NCBI GenBank assembly: GCA_002346525.1
Contig: DDZY01000184.1
Span: 2,782 to 13,135 of the forward strand
DNA length: 10,354 nucleotides
Source of the DNA: Proteobacteria bacterium UBA2996
GTDB taxonomy: Bacteria > Pseudomonadota > Gammaproteobacteria > Arenicellales > UBA868
Reading direction: 5' to 3'
The translations under genes were made by a program, and so were the position numbers. Under the pieces are notes generated by a model. That model was not told the DNA's origin. It saw nothing but the letters and a program-made list of their open reading frames with translations, and ran no database searches. Below, piece after piece: positions 6,946 to 10,354 of the stretch (position 1 is the first letter of the stretch; every line of letters begins with the position of its first letter).

Positions 6946-7671
6946 ATGAAACCCGGCCAGCAGATATTGACGGTAGTGCATCAGGAAACCTCCACGCCTG
7001 GATTTCTGGGGAGAAATCTTGCGGACAGAGGATTTGCACTGGATCAGTACTGCCCCTGCCTGGGAGATAGATTACCGGAGGACCTTTCCCGTTATGAAGC
7101 GGTGATCGTTTTCGGCGGGCCGCAAAGCGCTACCGATGACGATGTTGCGGGAATCCGGGCCGAACTGGATTGGCTGGAAAAAACGGTACTTCCCTCGAAA
7201 ATTCCCCTGTTGGGGATCTGTCTTGGTGCACAGGAATTGGCGCGCGTACTCGGTGCCAAGGTCGGGCCACGCGGAGACGGTATCGTTGAAATCGGTTATT
7301 GGCCGGTGTCTCCGACTCCTCAAGGCAAAGCCTTCTTGCCTCAGGAAACGACTTTTTATCAGTGGCACTCGGAGACGTTTGAGATTCCGCAGGGGGCCGT
7401 GCATCTGGCTCAAAGCGAGTCGTTTTCAGGGCAGGCCTTCTCTTACGCGGATCACGCCTACGGGATCGAATTCCATCCCGAAATTACCCGGGAAATGGTC
7501 AATCACTGGTGCACGTCAGAGCGGGGCAGTCCCAAGTTAACCCTCACCGGAGCGCAACCACACGAAGATCAACTGGCCAGTCACGCACAATCCGCGGGTG
7601 AGGCCCGCGGATGGCTCGATCATTTTCTGGATAACTATCTTCTCCCCATTCGCGAAGCAAAAGTCTCGTAG
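6946..7671 (+). CDS. Class I glutamine amidotransferase-like protein (GMP synthase-like GATase domain)
   Basis: This is a stand-alone 241-residue class I glutamine amidotransferase domain. Such domains hydrolyse glutamine and pass ammonia to a partner, or have drifted to related hydrolase roles. The triad is visible: nucleophile Cys92 in LLGICLGAQELA (88-99), with His177 and Glu179 in YGIEFHPEIT (172-181). The oxyanion-type segment is VIVFGGPQSA (53-62). No ATP-pyrophosphatase or synthetase domain follows, so it is not GuaA itself, and no obvious partner gene is adjacent. The preferred start is ATG 6946 (MKPGQQILTVVHQE), which begins just before the first strand of the fold. An in-frame ATG at 6883 would add 21 poorly conserved residues. 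The gene is divergent from the exporter operon, and its stop directly abuts the stop of the EamA remnant on the other strand. Family is firm; substrate is unknown. Confidence 0.88.
   Translation: MKPGQQILTVVHQETSTPGFLGRNLADRGFALDQYCPCLGDRLPEDLSRYEAVIVFGGPQSATDDDVAGIRAELDWLEKTVLPSKIPLLGICLGAQELARVLGAKVGPRGDGIVEIGYWPVSPTPQGKAFLPQETTFYQWHSETFEIPQGAVHLAQSESFSGQAFSYADHAYGIEFHPEITREMVNHWCTSERGSPKLTLTGAQPHEDQLASHAQSAGEARGWLDHFLDNYLLPIREAKVS
7591..7611. repeat. 8-bp perfect inverted repeat in the 3' part of the amidotransferase gene
   Basis: TCCGCGGG and CCCGCGGA flank the 5-nt loop TGAGG, making a very GC-rich hairpin inside the coding sequence (residues Ser216 to Trp223). No T-tract follows on either strand, so it is not a standard intrinsic terminator. 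Confidence 0.6.
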
Positions 7672-7900
7672 TTAGACCGCTTTCTCGAGTACGAGCAGGA
7701 CAATTGCCCCGCTGAGCAGGATCGCACCAATGACCTCAGGTTGGCTGACTCTCGCCCGGAAAAAGAATACGGAGACCAGAAAGGCAAAGATCAGTTCGAT
7801 CTGCCCGAGATCGCTCAGTTCAGACTTGAGTTGCCGCTGCAGTGCAGCGCAGATTCCGAAAAACCGCTTCAGCGACGCTAATGGGAATCCAGAGCGTAAT
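7672..7900 (-). pseudogene. Remnant of an EamA/DMT-family transporter (internal deletion plus frameshift)
   Basis: The minus strand keeps only the two ends of an EamA (drug/metabolite transporter) gene. From about 7900 one frame reads ITLWIPISVAEAVFRNLR, an N-terminal motif seen in EamA transporters. The frame then shifts: the continuation ALQRQLKSELSDLG is in the next frame, consistent with a 2-nt loss or 1-nt gain near 7846-7850. The second frame passes straight into QIELIFAFLVSVFFFRARVS and ends EVIGAILLSGAIVLLVLEKAV before TAA at 7674-7672, which is typical of the last two transmembrane helices. Roughly 200 central residues of a normal protein of about 290 are absent. ATT stands where an ATG would be expected before T-L-W-I-P. 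The remnant abuts the amidotransferase stop with no spacer. The two intact transporters downstream are on the opposite strand and are not its continuation. The boundary at 7900 is approximate. Confidence 0.75.
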
Positions 7901-7914
7901 TGTATTTATAGCGG

Positions 7915-7928
7915 AGCCGTCTACGGCT
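7915..7928. repeat. Short inverted repeat upstream of the EamA remnant
   Basis: AGCCGT and ACGGCT flank a 2-nt spacer. This is a near-perfect palindrome just outside the 5' end of the decayed transporter gene. It could be an old operator, or chance. Confidence 0.3.
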
Positions 7929-8000
7929 GAAGTCAAGCGGTACGTTTTCGATTACAGGCCTTGAACCGCTGTTTCCTGGAACGTCCTTTCACGGTTTTTT

Positions 8001-8028
8001 CTGCCAGTCAAAGGTCTGTCGTTATACT
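8001..8028 (+). promoter_or_regulatory. Candidate promoter of the first intact DMT transporter gene
   Basis: TATACT at 8023-8028 is a strong -10 match. CTGCCA at 8001-8006, 16 nt upstream, matches the -35 consensus at four of six positions. Transcription would start near 8035, about 25 nt before the TTG start codon. A dyad is centred on the -10. Confidence 0.45.
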
Positions 8029-8044
8029 CGGGCCTGCCTTTGAC
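8007..8044. repeat. 8-bp dyad centred on the -10 of the DMT gene (candidate operator)
   Basis: GTCAAAGG (8007-8014) and CCTTTGAC (8037-8044) are perfect reverse complements separated by 22 bp. The midpoint falls between 8025 and 8026, inside TATACT. The arrangement would suit a dimeric repressor blocking the promoter. No regulator gene is seen in the window. Confidence 0.45.
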
Positions 8045-8059
8045 CAAACGGTGTGATTC

Positions 8060-8959
8060 TTGTCGACCTATTCCGGAATGCTGGCTCATGGGGCCATGCT
8101 GCTCTTTTCTGCAGTGGTCGCGGGTTCGTTCAGCCTTGGCCATATTATCGCCAATGACATCACCCCTGCTGCACTGACGGCGTTGCGTTTTATGCTCGCT
8201 GCGGTGGTCATGGCGGTCTGGACCTGGCGGAGCTGCCGGATCTCCCGTCGCGATCTCGAGTCCTCATGGCGTTACCTGCTTTTGGGCAGTCTGATGGGCA
8301 CTTATTTTGTCTTGATGTTCGAGGGGCTTAAGACGGCCCCAGCGGTATCAACCTCTGCTGTCTTCACTTTGACTCCGGCGATTAGTGCGGTTTTCGGTTA
8401 CTTGCTGCTCTCCCAGCGGGTCAATCAGCGGGTTGCGCTTGCGCTCAGTATTGGCGGGGCAGGAGCGGTCTGGGTGATTTTCAGGGCAGACCTGGATGCG
8501 CTGATGGCTTTTGAGGTCGGGCGGGGCGAGGCCGTGTTCTTTTTCGGTTGCGTGGCCCACGCGATCTACACGCCGTTGGTACGCAAGCTCAACCGGAACC
8601 AGTCTCCAGTGGTTTTCACCTTCGGTACAATTCTGGGTGCGACGGTTATGTTGTCGGTTTACGGAGCTCGGGACCTCGCTGCTACGGACTACGCTGCGTT
8701 ATCGCCGATGGTCTGGATTACGCTGGTCTATCTTGCTGTATTCGCAAGCGCGCTGTCCTTTTTTCTGGTGCAGTATTCAACTCTTCACCTGCCTTCCGCT
8801 AAGGTGATGGCTTACACCTACCTCACACCTAGTTGGGTGATTCTCTGGGAAGCGACGCTGGGAAACGGTTTTCCGTTGCCAGCGGTCTTGGTGGGTGTCA
8901 TGGCCACCGTACTGGCTCTGATCCTTTTATTGAGAGATGAAACAAAAAGTCATACCTAG
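8060..8959 (+). CDS. EamA/DMT-superfamily transporter
   Basis: This 299-residue inner-membrane protein has about ten hydrophobic segments in the duplicated EamA layout. The first half covers residues 8-141 and includes TPAALTALRFMLAAVVMAVW (35-54) and VFTLTPAISAVFGYLLLSQRV (101-121), the usual end of repeat one. The second half covers about 157-291 and includes the equivalent segment AYTYLTPSWVILWEATLGNG (251-270). EamA proteins export amino acids, metabolites or drugs; the substrate cannot be told from sequence. The start is uncertain: TTG at 8060 gives the longest product, and ATG at 8078 would remove six residues without touching the first helix. Neither has a clear ribosome binding site. 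A TATACT promoter lies upstream. The next gene is a second, divergent member of the same superfamily 75 bp downstream, so the two may be co-transcribed. Confidence 0.9.
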   Translation: MSTYSGMLAHGAMLLFSAVVAGSFSLGHIIANDITPAALTALRFMLAAVVMAVWTWRSCRISRRDLESSWRYLLLGSLMGTYFVLMFEGLKTAPAVSTSAVFTLTPAISAVFGYLLLSQRVNQRVALALSIGGAGAVWVIFRADLDALMAFEVGRGEAVFFFGCVAHAIYTPLVRKLNRNQSPVVFTFGTILGATVMLSVYGARDLAATDYAALSPMVWITLVYLAVFASALSFFLVQYSTLHLPSAKVMAYTYLTPSWVILWEATLGNGFPLPAVLVGVMATVLALILLLRDETKSHT

Positions 8960-8962
8960 CGT

Positions 8963-9029
8963 GACCGCATGTTGCGGAGCCCAACAGATCAGGGATCGGT
9001 ACTGTAAGACGCCTGTCCAGAGTGCGGTC
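8963..9029 (+). repeat. Mutually exclusive inverted repeats between the two DMT genes
   Basis: GACCGCA (8963-8969) can pair with TGCGGTC (9023-9029). Within it, CCGCA (8965-8969) can instead pair locally with TGCGG (8973-8977) around a 3-nt loop. The two pairings exclude each other. The distal arm lies just before the ATG at 9035, where a ribosome would bind. No T-tract follows the local hairpin. Confidence 0.35.
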
Positions 9030-9034
9030 CCATT

Positions 9035-9934
9035 ATGACAAAAGCCTGGTTACCACTAACCATTCTTCTTTCGCTGGGGTTGCTGTGGGGCGGGGTGACT
9101 AACGTAGCGAGATATATCGGTCTCTCTGATACCCCCCCGCTCGGTTATGCGTTCTGGACGGTGCTAATCGGGGCGGCGCTCCTGACGGCAGCCAATATTT
9201 TTCGGCGCCAGCGGGTGCCTCTGTCGGGACGGCACATCGGCTATTTTCTGGCGGCGGGGACGCTGACATCAGGGCTGCCTACGGCCAATATGTTTCTTTG
9301 TCTGAACTACCTCAGTGTCGGAGCAATGTCACTGGTGCTGACCATGGTGCCGCTAATCACGTATCTGCTGTCATATGTCTTTGGGCTTGAGCCGCGGAAT
9401 CTAAAACGGGCATCCGGCATTGGGCTGGGGCTGCTCGGAGCGCTGCTGGTGGTACTCCCGGAAAATGGATTGCCATCAGATCAGCCCATCGGCTGGTTCC
9501 TGTTGGCTTTCCTGTCACCTATCGGCTACGCAGCAGGAAACGTGTACACAGCGAAATGCCGTCCTGCGGATATCGATTCGCTAGTTGGCGCCAACGGCAT
9601 GATGTGCGCCTCGGCTTTACTGCTCCTGATTGCGACCCTGATGTCGGACCAGTGGTTTGTGCTCTGGAGCGAGCCTTCCGTGATCGATGGTCTGATTATT
9701 CTGCATGGGGTGATCTCTGCTGTGACATTCACCCTGTTTTTTGTCCTGGTTCGGATAGCCGGCCCGGTCTATTTCAGTCAGGTCGCTTACCTCGTCACTT
9801 TTTTCGGGATCGGAACCGCGATGGTGGTCTTCGGTGAGCGCTATAGCCTGTGGCTCTGGGCCGCATTGCTCGTCACCGTGTACGGGGTCTGGCTCGTCAA
9901 TAGTGCCCAGACGCAAACTGCCAAGGCAACGTAA
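9035..9934 (+). CDS. EamA/DMT-superfamily transporter
   Basis: This is a second 299-residue, roughly ten-helix DMT protein. It begins WLPLTILLSLGLLWGGVTNVARY (residues 5-27, broken here by a helix end near 22), typical of EamA first helices with a Gly/Trp pair. Repeat one runs to about residue 141 and includes NYLSVGAMSLVLTMVPLITY (91-110). Repeat two, from about 152, includes YFSQVAYLVTFFGIGTAMVV (246-265), GER (267-269) and a final helix WLWAALLVTVYGVWLVN (273-289). It differs widely from the preceding 299-codon transporter, so the pair does not look like a recent duplication. The ATG at 9035 is the only sensible start; its ribosome binding site is weak. The gene is convergent with the aldolase-like gene 36 bp away. 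Substrate unknown; export of a metabolite tied to that enzyme is possible but unproven. Confidence 0.9.
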   Translation: MTKAWLPLTILLSLGLLWGGVTNVARYIGLSDTPPLGYAFWTVLIGAALLTAANIFRRQRVPLSGRHIGYFLAAGTLTSGLPTANMFLCLNYLSVGAMSLVLTMVPLITYLLSYVFGLEPRNLKRASGIGLGLLGALLVVLPENGLPSDQPIGWFLLAFLSPIGYAAGNVYTAKCRPADIDSLVGANGMMCASALLLLIATLMSDQWFVLWSEPSVIDGLIILHGVISAVTFTLFFVLVRIAGPVYFSQVAYLVTFFGIGTAMVVFGERYSLWLWAALLVTVYGVWLVNSAQTQTAKAT

Positions 9935-9957
9935 AAAAACTGAGACCTTGATAAGTC
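9933..9957 (-). terminator. Weak candidate intrinsic terminator of the aldolase-like gene
   Basis: After the aldolase stop the minus strand has GACTT-ATC-AAGGTC, a short stem with one bulged G, then TCAG and seven T residues. The stem is short, so efficiency is doubtful. The T-tract overlaps the stop codon of the convergent transporter gene. Confidence 0.3.
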
Positions 9958-9970
9958 CTGCAGGAGAGGG

Positions 9971-10354
9971 TTACTCCCGAAACGAGGGATCTTCGCGATC
10001 AAGCATCCGGATAAGAGCCTGCCAGTTGCGCTGCAGATAACTTTCCGGGTCATCCGCCCCTGGTTTGCCTAACAGGCTGTACTGCTGGACGCTCGCGATC
10101 GCAGCCGGGTTCGGGATGATCTGCTCGGCACCTGAAGCCATCACATCAACTTGAATCTTGCAGGCGCTCTCCAGGGTGTACAGAAGGTAGAAGGCTTCGG
10201 CCAGGCCTCGCCCAACCGACAGCAGACCGTGGTTATGCATGATCATGGCCCATTTATCAGCCAGGTCTTCACCGAGGCGGGCGCATTCGTCTTCATTTTC
10301 AGTAGCAAGATCATATCGGTGGTAACAGACGAGATTAATGATCTCGTTCGCCTG
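9971..10354 (-). CDS. Class II aldolase/adducin-family protein (C-terminal part, 5' end outside window)
   Basis: Only the last 127 codons are visible; the gene enters from the right edge and ends in TAA at 9973-9971. The diagnostic stretch is DKWAMIMHNHGLLSVG, where the HNHG histidine corresponds to a zinc ligand of class II aldolases such as fuculose-phosphate aldolase. It is followed by the typical AEAFYLLYTLESACKIQVD. Upstream, HRYDLATENEDECARLGEDL matches the helix region before the metal site. Members cleave or decarboxylate sugar and hydroxy-acid phosphates, or are uncharacterised adducin-like enzymes. The extended C-terminal tail (QSRNWQ-type region ending REDPSFRE-like) is more like the adducin-type group than sugar-phosphate aldolases. 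The N-terminal zinc ligands and the start are outside the window, so activity cannot be judged. It is convergent with the second DMT gene. Confidence 0.85.
   Translation of the reverse strand, partial: QANEIINLVCYHRYDLATENEDECARLGEDLADKWAMIMHNHGLLSVGRGLAEAFYLLYTLESACKIQVDVMASGAEQIIPNPAAIASVQQYSLLGKPGADDPESYLQRNWQALIRMLDREDPSFRE

Noticed and set aside
7730..7930. 66-codon plus-strand frame in the amidotransferase-DMT interval
   Set aside because: It is antisense to the recognisable EamA remnant, and the product has no family features.
1..10354. Mobile elements, CRISPR arrays, tRNA or rRNA genes
   Set aside because: I saw no transposase or integrase motifs, no regularly spaced repeats and no tRNA-like or rRNA-like segments on either strand. 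The one pseudogene can be explained by deletion.

Overview
The window looks like chromosomal DNA from a Gammaproteobacterium. The main reason is a near-consensus E. coli-type LexA box (CTGT-N8-ACAG) in front of a lexA-imuA-imuB operon. The genus cannot be read from the sequence. There are seven complete protein genes, two genes cut by the window edges, and one decayed gene. No rRNA, tRNA, CRISPR array, insertion sequence or phage gene was seen.

Left block (1-2300, minus strand): an SOS mutagenesis operon. lexA is followed by imuA with a 4-bp overlap and by imuB with a 4-bp gap, and imuB runs off the left edge. The LexA box sits on the -10 of the lexA promoter, so the repressor should control itself and the translesion accessory proteins. 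In known cassettes of this kind dnaE2 usually comes next; it would lie outside the window.

Central block (2351-6739, minus strand): a three-gene cell-envelope operon. In transcription order it encodes a 12-TM RND/MMPL exporter, a periplasmic LolA-like protein with a signal peptide, and an outer-membrane beta-barrel protein ending in Phe. One protein for each envelope layer suggests a route for moving a lipid or lipid-like cargo from inner to outer membrane. The cargo is unknown. This is the most interesting candidate system in the window.

Right block (6780-10354): a divergent promoter region leads into a plus-strand class I glutamine amidotransferase-like gene. Facing its 3' end, with no spacer, is a minus-strand EamA/DMT transporter remnant that keeps only its two ends and carries a frameshift. 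Two intact plus-strand EamA/DMT transporters of 299 codons each follow. The first has a TATACT -10 at the exact centre of an 8-bp dyad. The window ends in the C-terminal part of a minus-strand class II aldolase/adducin-family enzyme.
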